The notes: a model not told the origin generated them from the sequence alone. A stretch of DNA of 64,000 nt from Sparassis latifolia (GCA_018466975.1 CM031561.1:1240001-1304000), one strand, 5' to 3'. Counted from the stretch's first letter, positions 47,591 through 63,496 are shown. Translations and numbers: made by a program.

Positions 47591-48265
47591 GTGTGCGTGA
47601 TGGCTAATGGCCCCAGTAGCATGAATGTGTACGGCATGAATAGCCCTACGCTTGTGTCCGCTTTCTCGCTCTTGGAATAGCAGATCGCGTTGCAATCCGG
47701 TGTCGATCGCAGACGACGAAGTAAGTTGACCGTCGAAGGTGGTGTAGACAGTTAACTCCTCAGGATAACCGTGTCGCCGTCACAATCAATTGACCAACTT
47801 GCTACCTCCCGCAGGCTGTGTCACTTCGAAGCTGGCTAAGAGCCACAGCACAGAACCCCCACCGCCGCTCACCACATCCGCACAATGCATAGCAATTTCT
47901 TCCAATCTCGACAGGGCATCGCACAGAAAACAAGGCAAGTTCGGGAACACTTTAGTTTCATAGATATTCGAAGTACAATACACAGCAGCTGTCATATCGA
48001 AGGATACAGAAAGACGAACGTAGAACGGTCCTGGAAAGATAAGAACTTCGCCAGCAGATGGAAGGAGAAAGGACCACATGCCGGACCGAGAGAACAGGAC
48101 AGTAACCAGCCTCCGCGCCACGCACGGTTACCTGTGGGGAGCGAACGAAAAAGAGTAAACCAAAGGGTTCCGTATCACCACGGCTATGGCTAAGTAACGT
48201 AAGAGCTGAAAGCACACGAGTCTATCGGGTCGGTCTTGTCAGAGTGGTCGGTGGTGTGCCTGATA
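47591..48265. other. Intergenic, no gene seen
   Basis: Convergent 3' flanks. Open frames at 47885-48193 (+) and 48121-47786 (-) overlap and have no recognisable content. Confidence 0.5.
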
Positions 48266-51014
<2,749 letters not shown>

Positions 51015-51195
51015 TATGGGGTGTGTACTGATGGAGGAGAGAAGGAGGAAGTGAGACGAAAAGCAATCAGGCCGGTGGTGTCTGACAAGTAGCTTCACAC
51101 CGGCACATGCCGAGTGCGCCGCAACTTGTTGTTCCGTCCGCATTCGGACTTGTTGACGCACTGGTAATTGAATGCAGTAGGATTCCGGCATTTTC

Positions 51196-53305
51196 ATGCC
51201 GGGACGCCATGTTCTCTCCGTGCGCATGTCCCGTTGGGCTCGCTTCGCTCATTCTCTCAGACCAGTGACCGAAGACAAGAGGTGGCCCGGTTGGGGCGTA
51301 GTCATCGGTATAGAGATGCACGCTCAGATCAAGTCGCGAGCTAAACTCTTTTCTGGTCAGTCACTCGGCTGGTCATGTACGTGTTGAATATTGAGAACGA
51401 ACCTATTCGAAGAAACATGGACGTCTGACCTCAACCAACCACAAAACACGCGTGTCTCGCCCTATGATGCCGCGTTCCCGGGCACGCTTCCTGTACCTAC
51501 GCGTTTTGAATGTGTCAATCGTGCCACCGTTCACATTATGTACACCTACAGCGACTGAATCCCAAATGCGTAGAGCTTGGTGTAAGGACCGCCATTGCTC
51601 TGAATGCCGAGGTCCGACGTAGGTCAGCTTTCGACAGAAAACACTACTTCTATGCGGACCTTCCGTCTGGTTACCAGATTACCCAACAGTATGGTGAGGG
51701 AGTACTATTTAGCTATCAAGTGCTGACTTACTGAACGCCACTCAGCACCCTTCGCAACAGGTGGTGGTCTTGAACTGGGGAACGAAGGGGCATTCGTTCG
51801 CATTAAACAAATCCAACTGGAACAGGTATGTCACCGGGACACGAGGGTACTCACAGTGCAAAAGTAATCCTCATGCAGGATACCGGAAAATCCTCCTTCG
51901 ATGCACACCGACGAATCACGTCCATTGACCTCAACAGAGCAGGCACCGGCCTCATGGAAATTGTCTCGGAGCCGGATATGCGGTTGGTATTTACTGACTA
52001 CATTTCAGACAGGTCATGTTAATTCGTCTTTCCAGATCTCCTGAAGAAGCCGGGACCTATGTGAGGACTCTCCAGTCCCTGCTACGTGCGGTAGGCTCTA
52101 GCGATGGGAATATGGAGCAGGCAAGTAGGAGCAAGATCACACGGGCCAACTATTCTCAGCAGAGCATTGCAACAGGGTTCGTTGCGCTGTGACGTGAATG
52201 TTTCTGTGAATAGGCCAGGCAGCCCTCCTGGGACACGCTGCGAGATCAAGAATTTAAATAGTGTACGATTCGTGATGAGCGCAATCAGTGGGCTATTTGC
52301 GTATTATTCTGCATCTCAGTCTGATTCCTCGTATCTCAGTCTCGGAAGTGCATCGTCAAATAACACTGCTGGAAAGCGGACATCTCGTACCACAGGAGAC
52401 CCGAGGGTTTGACGAAGACAAGGCCGAGACATATGCTATGCGCAGCAAGGAAGACGCACCGGACTACAGGTACATGCCTGATCCAAATCTTCCACCATTA
52501 CTCCTAGATGAAGTATACTTGTTACTCTCGTCGCAGGAGCTAGCACTGATGGGCTTGACAGCCTTATGTTGACAACATCCGAAAACACATGCCAGAGCTC
52601 CCAGATGCAACGCGCGCGCGTCTGGAGGAGTTGGGGCTGTCACGTCGGGACACAGATGTGCTCATGGACATCGACGCAGGGCGTGAAGTTGGTTACGACG
52701 GCATACTTGGGCAGGGAGCCCTTGCATATTTTGACGCCGTCTCGGTAGACCGGGACCCTAGGGTGGTTGTGAATTGGTGGGTCAATTCTACGTTGCGCAG
52801 AATTCACATCACTCAAACCGACGTCCTGATCAGGATCACGCATGAACTCCTGGGCCAACTGGCTTTCCGGCAGGAAACGTTCCAAGAAAACCCAATGTCG
52901 GTGGAACAGATGGGTGACTTGATCGACCTGGTGCAAAGCGGGAAGCTTACGGGTTCGTACGAGCTTGCGCATATGTCGCCTTCCTTGTATGCTCACTGAC
53001 ATGTCCTTCGCTGGGCGACAGGTACATCTGGAAAGACTATCCTGCGCCATATTCTGACACACCGCTCCCCGGAGCTTCCCTCCACACTCGCGGAAAGGCT
53101 GTCATTGCTAACCGTGCTAGATGACAGTACCTCTTTGGAGCAGTGGTGCTCTGAGGCAATTACTGCCCTCCCAGAGGAAGCGAAGGTCATCCGAGGAGGT
53201 AACGTCAAGGTGATCAACAAGATCATGGGTCGTGTGATGAAGTTGAGCAGAGGCACGGCGGATGCACAAGCGGTCAGAGCCATGCTATTAAGGATGCTCC
53301 AGTGA
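51196..53305 (+). CDS. PET112: Mitochondrial glutamyl-tRNA(Gln) amidotransferase subunit B
   Basis: A gene of about ten exons starts at the ATG at 51196 ([17 protein letters not shown]), a basic amphipathic mitochondrial presequence; 51229 is an alternative ATG. GatB motifs in order are [92 protein letters not shown] and [19 protein letters not shown]. The C-terminal YqeY-like tail ([20 protein letters not shown]) ends at 53305. GatB with GatA and GatF/C converts Glu-tRNA(Gln) to Gln-tRNA(Gln) in mitochondria. It is divergent from PAP1 across 180 bp. Confidence 0.93.
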
Positions 53306-53810
53306 TACCTTGTGTTATAAGGCTCTTCAATATCTGCTTCTGTTGTGGCTGGACGACCCGGCGTCCAGTGCTTGCTTGAGGCACAAACAATTTTGTCTAG
53401 TAGAGAGTGTCACATTCCGTACGTAAGTTACTAGATCCATATACAGATACAGTCTACAGATGAAGGGACATAGCTGCACTCTAAGTAGCGTAGTTCGAGA
53501 AGAGAAGATTCTAGAAGAATGGTAACGTGGAACTCAACGGATATATCCAGTACAAGGTAGCAGGAGCTTGTGGCCGTGATACTGTAGTCGTCGTGAAGGT
53601 AAAATGAGTGTACAGGTGGGTAAAAACGAGGTATCACTCAGTAGTGAGTGGATGGTATGGGGGACGTCTATGTGGTGGATGTGTATATGTCAAGATGTGC
53701 GTGACGAGCGGGAATTATCAAGTAAATGTTTTCCTTCGCAAGAGTTGTGATCCTATTGCATCCGTCGCTCACAGTCCGCGGTGGAGACCACCAGACCGCT
53801 GTGCAGCTGC
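53306..53810. other. Intergenic, no gene seen
   Basis: Convergent 3' flanks of GatB and the beta-helix gene. No feature recognised. Confidence 0.5.
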
Positions 53811-55565
53811 TCACCATGTCCTCACAGATCTAGCGGATGCACGCCGGAGAGCCCAGCGACGGATGAGATATGTGAGGACAGCGAGAGTGACAACGCCAAC
53901 AATGACGCCAATCGCAATGCCGGCCTTGGCGCCACCAGACAAACCCTTGGACGACCGTGACGACTGAGTGGAACTGGGATTTCCACCAAACGGCCAGTAG
54001 TCGCCACCATCTGGTGGAAGGATGCACGTGAGACTGTCGCCATCGCTGATGTTCTGGAAATCCGTCTGCTCCGTCGACATCGTCACCGTGCTCTGGTCGA
54101 CGACGAACGGCGCGGGGGTCGGCACCACGTCATTGGACGTACAATTGGGTCCACGCGCGCCGATGAAAGAAGTGTTCCCAACTAGTTTGTTTCCCTCCAC
54201 CGTAAAGTTCCTTGCAGACGATATCGCCATGGCGTACCCGAACGCGCCTTCGAGCTGGTTATTGAGGACCGTCCCAGACGAACTCACGTTGTTGTAATAC
54301 TCATTACCGAACCAGGTGCGCGGGCCAATGGCAATGCCGATCCTGTAGGAAGGTGGTCAGTTCAGAAAAGACAACATCGCAACTGCACGTACTTAATAAT
54401 CACGTCGTAGTTATTACTACCGTCTGCCTCCCCGGCAACAGCGGTACTTGTAGCAAATCCACCTTTGATGGTATTGTTCCGTACAATGGTATTGGTGAAG
54501 TTCCCCTGCCACGGATCGTAGTCGACCATGTTGATACCTCCCAGTAGAGTATTCTGGAGTGGATGCTTAGGCAACATTAATCGCAAGAAATTTGTAGCAC
54601 TGACAGTCTCCACCCATATGGTGTTATTCTCGACCAACGTTCCCGGTGAACCAAAGATCACAATCCCACCATCCTAAGACATTGCTCAGTATTCAGAACG
54701 TCTAATTCTCAGTACAGCTGGCGTACAGTAGGATTGTTGACCATGTTGTTGCGTACCAAACTGTTCATGCAACTTACACTGATTCCGTCGGCCCACTGTT
54801 GGAAAGCATCGTTGCCGCAGGGTCCGATGTCATTGTTCTGGACGGTGACATTGTTGCAAGAGAACGGTCCTTCTGCGATGTGCAGACAAGACCATCCTCG
54901 GGGGTCAAACGAGTGGACGTATTCAATAAGCTGATTCGAATTTCCGCCACCCATTTCAATATTCGCTCCGCCGCTTAGTTCTGGTCCACCAAGACGTGTT
55001 CCATTGATCTATCAAAGATAAAATTATTAGTGCTCAGGTAATGGTGCAACGTAGCCCACCTGAACGTTGCGTAGCACAATACCGTCGCAGTTTTGACAAG
55101 CCCCATTCACAGCGGTGGTCATACCTGCGCCATTTCCCACTGGTCCGACAACCACAAGAGTGGCGCGCTCATCTCCAGTGGGATAGCCGGCAGTGCTGAT
55201 TTCCTGGTTGGGGGCAGAGAAGTTGAGTGTAGCCTGGAGGTAGTACTGGGTGCTCGGACACAGAGGTAAGGTATATCCAGGGCCTGAGTTATTGAGCAGG
55301 GCTTGCAGACGGTCAGTGACGGTGTTCTGAGGATCCGCCGGTTCACAATCACTTCTAGTATACAACGTCTCGTCCCTGTGACATAGAAATTTTCAATATT
55401 AACCATTGGTTTACGATGTGAGGCGACGCACCTCGAGAACAAGAAGTTGTTTCTCGCGACGTGTCGCCTGTGCTTCATGAATCCGTCTATCACCGTGGAA
55501 GATGCGCTTGATAGTGAGGATAGGATGGCGGAAGCGGTGTAAAGGAATGGGAGATAGTGCACCAT
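53811..55565 (-). CDS. Membrane-anchored right-handed beta-helix protein
   Basis: About five exons start at the ATG at 55565 (MVHYLPFLYTASAILSSLSS, signal peptide); exon 1 is 55565-55432, exon 2 55375-55060. The ectodomain shows the parallel beta-helix repeat pattern with Asn ladders: NVTVQNNDIGPCGNDAF, MNSLVRNNMVNNPT, GTLVENNTIWVET, NTIVRNNTIKGG, GTVLNNQLEGAFGYAM. This is the pectin-lyase fold. Many N-x-S/T sites fit a secreted glycoprotein. A single transmembrane helix (AGIAIGVIVGVVTLAVLTYLI) precedes a short Arg-rich tail. I see no polysaccharide-lyase catalytic signature, so enzyme activity is not assigned. Confidence 0.75.
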
Positions 55566-55569
55566 GCGT

Positions 55570-57470
55570 GTAGCCAGCCAAGAAATGGTACAAAACAAAA
55601 GAGCAGGAAGATGGGGGGAGAATGGGAAGGACGGAGCGGCCACAGGCGACCGTGACGGCCAGAAGACCGCCCGCGCTCTAATTAAGGCGCGTTCGCAATG
55701 GACCTTGCCTTTTCCGGCTAGTCGGTAAAGTCGGTGTCAAAAATAGTATTCGACGGAGCGCGGGCAATTTCTCTCTTGTACTTTATTATCTTCTTATTGT
55801 CTGAAATATCTACAATACGAAGCCTGTTGTTCATCTCGAGCTTCGCAATCGATATCGTTGCTGGTGAAAAAGTGTCGCGCATATTTACTGCAGCGACTCA
55901 GAGCCTGTCATATACAGTATCATACCCGACCGATCGCCCACAACCGCGGTGTTTCTTGTCAGCGGCGGTGAGTCCTATTGGAATGCTGGAAACGGGACTT
56001 GTCATTCACCCAGAAGTTGGCCTTTTGAGCGTGTAACGCGCGTTGTCTGTCAGTCTGGCCAAGGCTGCGAATTGTCTTTTCCACCGTGGACCAGAATACG
56101 ATGCATGCCTATCACATCTCATAGTTCTGATTGTGCTCGCTCTGGTACAGCCTTGCATACCATCGTGGGCCAGTTTCGGAGAGCCTATGGGTGCAAGGTA
56201 CCGTGGTACTACAAAACACTATGTGTGGGTCCTGTTTGGGCCCGCTTGATCTGGGATCTTTTACACCAGGAGGTAAGTTTCCTCGTTGCGATGAACAATT
56301 ATGATGTCTTCAACCAAAGAGTGGCTTTTGCAGTCATGTTTGCTAGCACACAACTTTGCAGAATATGGCACCTTCTCAAGGGAGGGGGGGAACTAACTAG
56401 GTTGCAAATGCTACGGCAGTTCCGTAAGGCGCTCAACGTCAAAGCCTGATCTCTTTAGAATACACTCTACCGTGATAGAACGTTGAACCTCCGACTTCAT
56501 TCTGAGATGCGGCAGCATCTCTGTTGGAGCTACCTCCAAAGGACCCGAGATCTAACTATTAAGTTCGACGGGTAATGCCTGTTCTCAGCATTTAAACTAT
56601 TGCTGAAATGATTAGGTCTCCGGGGTATGACAGAGGAGGCGATGACGAGGTGGGTTCCTTTCGTTCGCCTGTTCCTCGGAAGAAGACGCACCTGAAACGC
56701 GGGAAGTTCGTCTTGACAGATTGTATGAATGTTTATCTGACGCTCTGCTGCGTCGCCATCCAGGGCAGTTCTTCACCAAGTTGCCGCCGGCCTGCACACA
56801 GGCATTTTCCACGGAGAACGGACGCAGAGATAGCGTACATCGCCTCCCCGTTGAGCAGCATCTCTGCGAAGGGGTACAACCAGACGTGGGGTCCCCCGCA
56901 ATTCAACGAAACTGTCCAACTCTGAGCCGGTGGATAACGCTTCCGTATGTATTATTTTCTGCCAAATACTGCAGTGTTTCATGTATGTCGCTGAGCCCAA
57001 ATGACCCGTTGACCACAGCGTTTGACCTTGCACGGCACGAGACGATCAGCGGACCACGGTCGACGACGAGTGAACGGCCTGTGCAGTGCACGTCTGAGCC
57101 AATTAGTACGAGCATTCAAACTGAGTTTAGGTGAATCCTCTGTGTATTGCTCCGCCGACTCGATCGTGCCCAGAAATAAAGATTTCCCATGAGAACACCC
57201 TCTAGATCTCACGACTGTCTGAACTCTGCACGAGCTGGGCCCTACTCATGTACCGGTAATCGAATATCAGTAGTGACTTGTCTGTATGTCCTTGACAGAC
57301 AGCGCGAATCTGTGTCATGTACGGCGACCGTTGTAACGTCGTTCTTTAATGACAGGGAAGTCGATACGGCGTACTCGCTGCCCGACGACGGCGGTGCTGC
57401 TGCAGCAACATCACGAGTGCCAACGGGTAGACGAACTTCGTGAGGTACAGTGTAAAATGGTCTATGCAGA
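55570..57470. other. Long gap without a confident gene
   Basis: Open frames at 55734-56036 (+, one hydrophobic segment), 55949-56449 (+, 166 codons) and 56608-56925 (+) are not conserved in any way I can see. A minus-strand frame near 56930-56720 has protein-like composition (HVWLYPFAEMLLNGEAMYA), but I could not connect it to other exons. A relic or a fast-evolving gene is possible. Confidence 0.4.
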
Positions 57471-57475
57471 AAACG

Positions 57476-58663
57476 TCAGTCGTAACCCATACGTTTTCGC
57501 ATTGGTGGTCTGCTGTCGTCGTCCATATCATCATGTCCGCTCGCACGCTCGTCGCCGTGAAACCTCGTAGGGGAACGTGATCTTGAACGCAACCTGCGAT
57601 GCGAGCCTTCTTCCCGTGCGGAATATCGAGTCCGTGACCTTCTCTCGGGCGAATAGCGACGGTCCTCGATAACCCTCTCACGGCGGGGCGTCCTGCTTCG
57701 AGACCTGCTCCGGTCGGGCGGTGGACTACTGTATCTGCGGGTATCTCGTTCTGCCCTGTCTCTGCCTTGGAGTGAGTTCAGTAACTTCTCCACCCCTTTC
57801 ATACCCTCTGACTTTCCCAAATTCTTGCGCATCCTTTTGCGCTCCTTCCGTGCATGTCTTTCTTCTGGCGTTTCGTCCTTGTGCTTCCCCTTCGACTTCG
57901 ACTTCGACTTGGATTTCTCCGCTTTCTTCAACGCCTTCTCTTCTTTACGCTTTGCTACCAGATATTCGTACATCGGGTCCTCGGGATCGATAGGAGGCTG
58001 AGAGGATTCTGGAGACTCAGACGCAGCGTCGTCGTCTGCAACGGAGAGCGTGAGTCCATGTCCGTAAATAGTTAGCGTTAATAACACTGTACCCATGATC
58101 GCCTCTGGTCTCGCGTTCAGACTCTGCTCCTCGCGCTCAACCATCTCTCCGTCTTCGCCCTTGACCTTGGGCTGCCTGTAGTTCTTCACATGGTCCACAC
58201 GCAAGGTGCGCTCCAGTACGGTCGCCCCATTGAGGTTGTCCACTGCCAGGACGGTTGACCTTTGGTCCTCGTACATGAGGAATCCGAAGCCCTTCGTCTT
58301 CCCGGTATCCTTATCTCGAGGAAGGTTAACATCCATAACTTCGCCATATCTAGAGCGGTTATCAGATACACAAGGAAGAATACTAGAGGCCAAGACGTAC
58401 TGAGAAAAGATAGCTATTACATCGCCCTCTGTAAGGTCGGAGTGCAGACCTCCAACAAAGATATACGCAGAATCTGCTCAAGTTAATAGTGTGCAAGTAT
58501 GTATGGGCCACTGGTTATGCTCACCCTTGTAATCGTCGTGCCAGGACCCAGTCGTATTGAGATTGAGCTCGAGCTCGTTTATCTTGTTGATCTCTCGCAC
58601 AACACTGTGTCTCAAAGTTAGCGAAATGACACCTCGTTAGCAGAAGTGGTGGACGTACTTCAT
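57476..58663 (-). CDS. IST3: Ist3/RBMX2-type RNA-binding protein of the RES splicing complex
   Basis: Five exons: 58663-58659 (only ATGAA), 58604-58525, 58473-58401, 58349-58093, 58035-57476; 324 residues. The N-terminus [16 protein letters not shown], then SWHDDYK, is diagnostic for Ist3/RBMX2. The RRM has RNP2 AYIFVGGL and RNP1 TKGFGFLMY. After the RRM come [20 protein letters not shown], a Lys-rich helix (KSKSKSKGK) and an RS-rich tail that ends [10 protein letters not shown]. Yeast Ist3 lacks this long RS tail; human RBMX2 has one. It acts in the U2-associated RES complex of the spliceosome. It is divergent from eIF3d, with 130 bp between the two start codons. Confidence 0.93.
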
Positions 58664-58793
58664 GGTTGAGCACAGTGCAGCCACTGCACTGTGCAGTCGA
58701 TTGACTCAGTCGGTCGCGGTAGCACGTGCTCAAGTGATCGAGGGGGCGTCTACAATTTTCTGTGCCGCACGATTCACCGTCCACAAACCCACA

Positions 58794-61125
58794 ATGGCGA
58801 ATTCATTCTCATTGCCGACGATTAACGACAATCCGGATGGCGGTTGGGGACCCTCGTCGTCAAACCTTCCTGCCGAGTTCAAATTCAAGGATATTCCTTA
58901 CGCCCCATACTCAAAATCTGACAAACTCGGACGCTTCGCCGACTGGAACGATATCTCTGGTGACAATCGCCCGACGAATGCAGGCCTCGCGTCAGCACAG
59001 GGAAACCGCGGTGGCGGTCCCGGTGGCCGGGGCAGGCGAGATGGCCAACCAGCATTCGGAAGTGGCACTGCGAGTGCCTTCGCGTATTTCCATGCGGAAG
59101 ATGAATCCAGCTTCTCGCTCGTGGACAACAAGGCGAACACCACTCGCAGAGGAGGTCCCCTCTCTAGAGGCAGATCGACTGGGAGGGGAGGGGCAAATGC
59201 CGGCAGGGGAGGTGCTCAAAGAGGAGGACGTGGTGGATTTGGGGGAGGACGCGGTGGTGCTCAGCGTGGTGGGAGAAGGGGCTGGAGAGACTGGGACAAG
59301 GTACGTATCATATCACATCATACTTTGATCTATGACACGAAGTTGCGCTACTCGTTAGAACAATCGTGCCCGTGAGTCTTCCGTGGCCATCTCTCCCGAT
59401 TGGAGTATGCTGGAAGAAATCGAGTTCCATCGCCTCGCCAAGCTCCGGCTGGAAGTGGATGATCCAGAAGATTTGTAAGTTGTTCCTCCACATCTCAACT
59501 TTGTCATATTTATGTTATGTCGCAGAGAGTCGTATGGACGTGTCTTTCCCTATGAAAAGTCTTACGATCGTATCAACACGAAGACCGAGAAACCGCTGCA
59601 GTTGGTCGACCGCATCAAGTATAATACCACAACGTCTGACGATCCAGTCATTCAAGAGGTGGTGCTTCCCTCTATGTTGCCGACATAATTTCTCATATTT
59701 GATATTGCACAGTTGGCAGCAAAAGACACAGCGACTGTGTACACGACAGATGTCATTCTCAGTGTTCTCATGTGTGCACCTAGGTCCGTGTACCCATGGG
59801 ACATTGTCATCGTCCGCGAAGGGAACCGGCTCTTCTTCGACAAACGTGATGGCGGTCCATTTGACACTGTCACTGTCAACGAAAATGCTGCTGATCCTCC
59901 GCAAGATCCGACTACCGTTAATCCCAACAATCCAAATGAGAAGATCGTCGTGCCAGAGACTCCTTCCATCAATTCTGCCACTTCGCTGTCGCTCGAAGCC
60001 ACCTACATCAATCAAAACTTCGGCTTCCAGGCTGTCATCGAAACCCCCCCACCACCTTCAGTTGACTTTGCGAAGCCCAACCCATTTTACGGTCCGGATG
60101 AGACAGAGCCCCTAGCATCATGCGGTTACCGTTACCGTGTCTTCGATCTTGGACTGACAGAGGACGAGGACATCAAAATTTGTGTACGGACGGAAGTTGA
60201 TGCCTACTCACCCGGCCAGGGCAATCCTCGTCTTGGTCAAGGTTTAGTAACCATTCGAGCGCTAAACGAATTCGACCCTCGGGCCCAGGGTGCGGGTGGT
60301 GCACCCGACTGGCGCACAAAGCTCGATCCTCAACGTGGTGCTGTTGTTGCGACAGAGATGAAAAATAACAGCTGCAAACTTGCCAAGTGGACGGTGCAGA
60401 GTGTTCTCGCTGGTGCAGACCTCATGAAGGTTGGGTACGTTTTCCACGCCTGCCTTCCCATGCGGCCGCGTGGAACTGTGCTGTAGTGCGGTTCTGGTGC
60501 GGCCATAAGGTGCTTCTGGCCTCGGACTAACGACTGTTCTATCCCTCATCGAATCTAGGTATATTTCCCGTGCAAATCCCCGCGACAATACGCGCCACGT
60601 TATCTTGAGTACAACTTCCACACGGCCCACGGACTTTGCTGCTCAGCTGAACGTCTCCCTTGCAAATGGATGGGGAATCGTGCGAACGGTCACTGACCTG
60701 TGCATGAAACAGCCCGAGGGAAAGTACGTGTTGGTCAAGGATCCAAACAAGGTGCGATTTCCGCATGTCTCACTTACTCGAGGCCCGTGTATGCTCGTAC
60801 CTCGGACCGCTGTCAGTTCGGCGGCCTCTCTCTTATCAGCTGAGTGGCTCGACCAGCGTCATCGTGGTACGGTAAACATCGCTCTTGCTAGCGTAGTTCT
60901 CGTGACGCTCGTTCCGGGGTCTTTCGCTGAGTATGAGCCTCTTTCACTCCTTCGCTTTTTCACTTCGCTCTAAAACTACCGCGATGATCGCATACTGAAA
61001 CATCCATACATTTATAGCCCGTCATTCGGCTGTACTCTGTCCCGCTTACTGCCTTCACGGTGGAGGAGGAAGACGAAGACGCCGCCTTCGACGCAGAGGA
61101 ACATGAGTCTACCCCTGGCGCTTAA
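58794..61125 (+). CDS. moe1: Translation initiation factor eIF3 subunit d
   Basis: Six exons (58794-59300, 59359-59474, 59526-59658, 59713-60434, 60559-60751, 61018-61125) give 592 residues. The N-terminus has [17 protein letters not shown] and [17 protein letters not shown], typical of eIF3d, then an RGG-rich stretch (about residues 75-165). The cap-binding-type core follows: [19 protein letters not shown], [57 protein letters not shown], and [25 protein letters not shown]. It ends with an acidic tail. eIF3d bridges eIF3 to the 40S subunit and can bind the mRNA cap. The last intron (266 nt) is four times the usual length here. Confidence 0.95.
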
Positions 61126-62003
61126 GTGGAGATGCTTCGGCGATTGTCTTTGGCAGAGATGCTGTAGCGTATCTTTGAGCTGTCTACTCATCGGCTATTC
61201 GGGAACTGGCAGTGTCTGTATTAGTAGAGGCTTGTGAAGCGGCGGTTGGAAGACGTAGTGAATAGATCACAATCAGGGCACCATGGAGTGATACAAACCC
61301 GAAGCAAGCAATGATAATCGTAATACTCGAAGCATCCAACAAAGGTGCACGAGATCAAGTCCCGCAGAAGACACGTAGGATATGATTGTGAGAGCCAGCA
61401 AAATCTAAAGGGTGGGAGCTGGAGTGGCCTGTCGATCCCCTACAAGTGCTCATGCGCGAAAAAAGCGAAATATTCCTCCGTGGGCAGGTACCGCATCAAC
61501 GCCGATGGCAGACACAGGCTCGTGTCCGATGAACTGGGAGGGAGAAACCGGCCGTAATTAAGTGAAGATGGGCCTTCCATGGAAGGTTCGACCAGGTGTG
61601 CCTGACACGTCGCCAGTCCCGTAGGATTTCTCCCCATGATCGCAATACTGGCGGAAATGACAACAGGTATGCGACCACAGGTTCTGTCAACGGGCGGAGA
61701 ATGGTGACATATGGTGAGAATACAAGTACTCCATAATGTCTTGTCAAAATAGCCCAGCTCACCGGAAGTGAGCTTGCACATCGAAACCTTGCTGTAATGA
61801 TACGGAGACACGGAAAGTTCGACCGTTGATGGCTCAAAGTAGGGTAGTCCCGGATACATTCGTGTCCTTCGGTCATCACGTCAGGCAATGGCATAAGCTC
61901 TCACAAGGAGATGAAGCGATGAAGTGCTTACTACGATTGAGAACTCAGAAGCGTCTCCGCTGCGGTTTCTATGTTGGGACTAGAACGTAACAGACAAGCG
62001 ACA
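61126..62003. other. Intergenic, no confident gene
   Basis: Minus-strand frames at 61859-61440 and 61894-61496 overlap each other out of frame and have no recognisable content. Confidence 0.45.
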
Positions 62004-63496
62004 TCAGTTTGCCGTGTCATGAGCATTCACTGCCATTGGAATCGGACTCAGCGCATCCGCCGTGAAGTTGTCCATGGCGAGAACCAGTAACAATAGGCCC
62101 TCATAGAGGCAGAGCTCGGATACACTATCCAAGCATCGCAACAACGTGCGCACGAGGGAAGAAATTGTGAAGGAAATGAGGCAACTCACCTTCTTTGCAG
62201 CACTCCAAGAATTACATCTCGCCCTACATCTGGGAACATGCCTACCAACATCTGTATCTCGGCCTCACTGGGTGCCCTCACGGTTCCACCTCCACCTGCG
62301 CTTGGCTGTGTACTTCCTGCTATTTCAGACATCCATTGACGCATGACCCCTCCGGTACCTGCGTTTGGCCCTGAAGCACGACCACCAGCTGTTGCGGTAA
62401 GATCTGCATCGGTGGTGTTCCTGCGAGTAGACCCAGAAGTGGGAGATTCGCGTGCAGTGGTGACGACTTCATCATTATCAACGCCTTGAAGTCCGTTCGC
62501 GCGTGAACGCTGTCGAGCTGCAGGAAATACGCGATTTGTGCGTCTGACGGGCCCTCCTTCTCCCATTAATGGTTTGACATAATAAAGCACCAACTTGTGA
62601 ACACTGAATGAAGGCACGCTAAGATGTATGCGCACAAAGTAGGCAGAATAAAATCACCTCTGAGGTATCCTCCAGCTTTTGAGCTGGAACATGTCTGATC
62701 TGTAAACATAACCGGAGAGGAGACCCAGGACAGCCAACAAAAGAGTGGATGGTAAATGAGAGATTGACAGCTATAAAAAGTGAGTTCAGATTCTGCTATT
62801 TCATAGGCAGACGTAGACAATTGTTACCCACCAGAGCTGCCACTGCATAAACCCAGATCTTATCATCGAGAGCGACTCCAAAAACTCTGAACTGGTATGC
62901 TGGAGGAACCAGTCGCCTATACTGATAGATTACGCTGAAAATAATGGCAAGGGGTCCGCATGGAATGTGGTTGAACGAGCTCCCTAAGTATTTGGACGTA
63001 TGGAGGATAATTAGTGAGAGGAATGTGGAGATTGTCGATACAACGGCTGAGACGAGAATGAACGACTGTCATTTGCCATAACAAAATTTGAGATGACAGA
63101 CGCAGAATACTAAGAAATTAGCTTACAGCGAACTTGAAACTCCCAAACGCTCGCTCAATCTGGACGCCTACATTGAATAATAGCAGTTCCACCAAGAACA
63201 AGTCGCTTGAATTTGCACAAGCAATGTGGTGGGTGAACAGACGCCAGTACTGCTCAAAAGACGGTTAAGGAATACCACTCAGTGCGTGTGACTATTGGGA
63301 CATACTTGATGGTGCTTCGATATGTGCGGCACGAGCTGAAGGTGCAGGTAGTGCTTGACATCAAAAATCCCAGCCGAAATCGACGTTAGGGCGATGCCCA
63401 GCATCAGACCTAAGACATTGCGAAGTGTTTATAGAGACATCCAACTTCTGGACAGTGCAACGCACCCTTCGTTACAGATGCATGTTCAAAAGACAT
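62004..63496 (-). CDS. Rhomboid-like Dsc2/UBAC2-type membrane protein with CUE/UBA end
   Basis: Exons 63496-63466, 63409-63306, 63249-63127, 63065-62832, 62770-62658, 62603-62190 and a last exon ending at 62004. The protein begins MSFEHASVTKG, then LMLGIALTSISAGI, HHQYWRLFTHHIACAN, ELLLFNVGVQIERAFGSFKF, several hydrophobic helices and GLLSGYVYRSDMFQLKSWRIP. This matches the derlin/rhomboid-pseudoprotease fold of fungal Dsc2 and animal UBAC2. A disordered Gly/Thr/Arg linker leads to a CUE/UBA-type segment EAEIQMLVGMFPDVGRDVILGVL that would bind ubiquitin. Dsc2 serves the Golgi Dsc E3 ligase that cleaves SREBP; UBAC2 acts in ER degradation. The last helix of the CUE domain is not clear in my final exon. 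Confidence 0.75.

Noticed and set aside
60976..61000. C/D-box snoRNA in the eIF3d intron
   Set aside because: The C-box-like ATGAT and the CTGA are only a few bases apart, far too close for a snoRNA.
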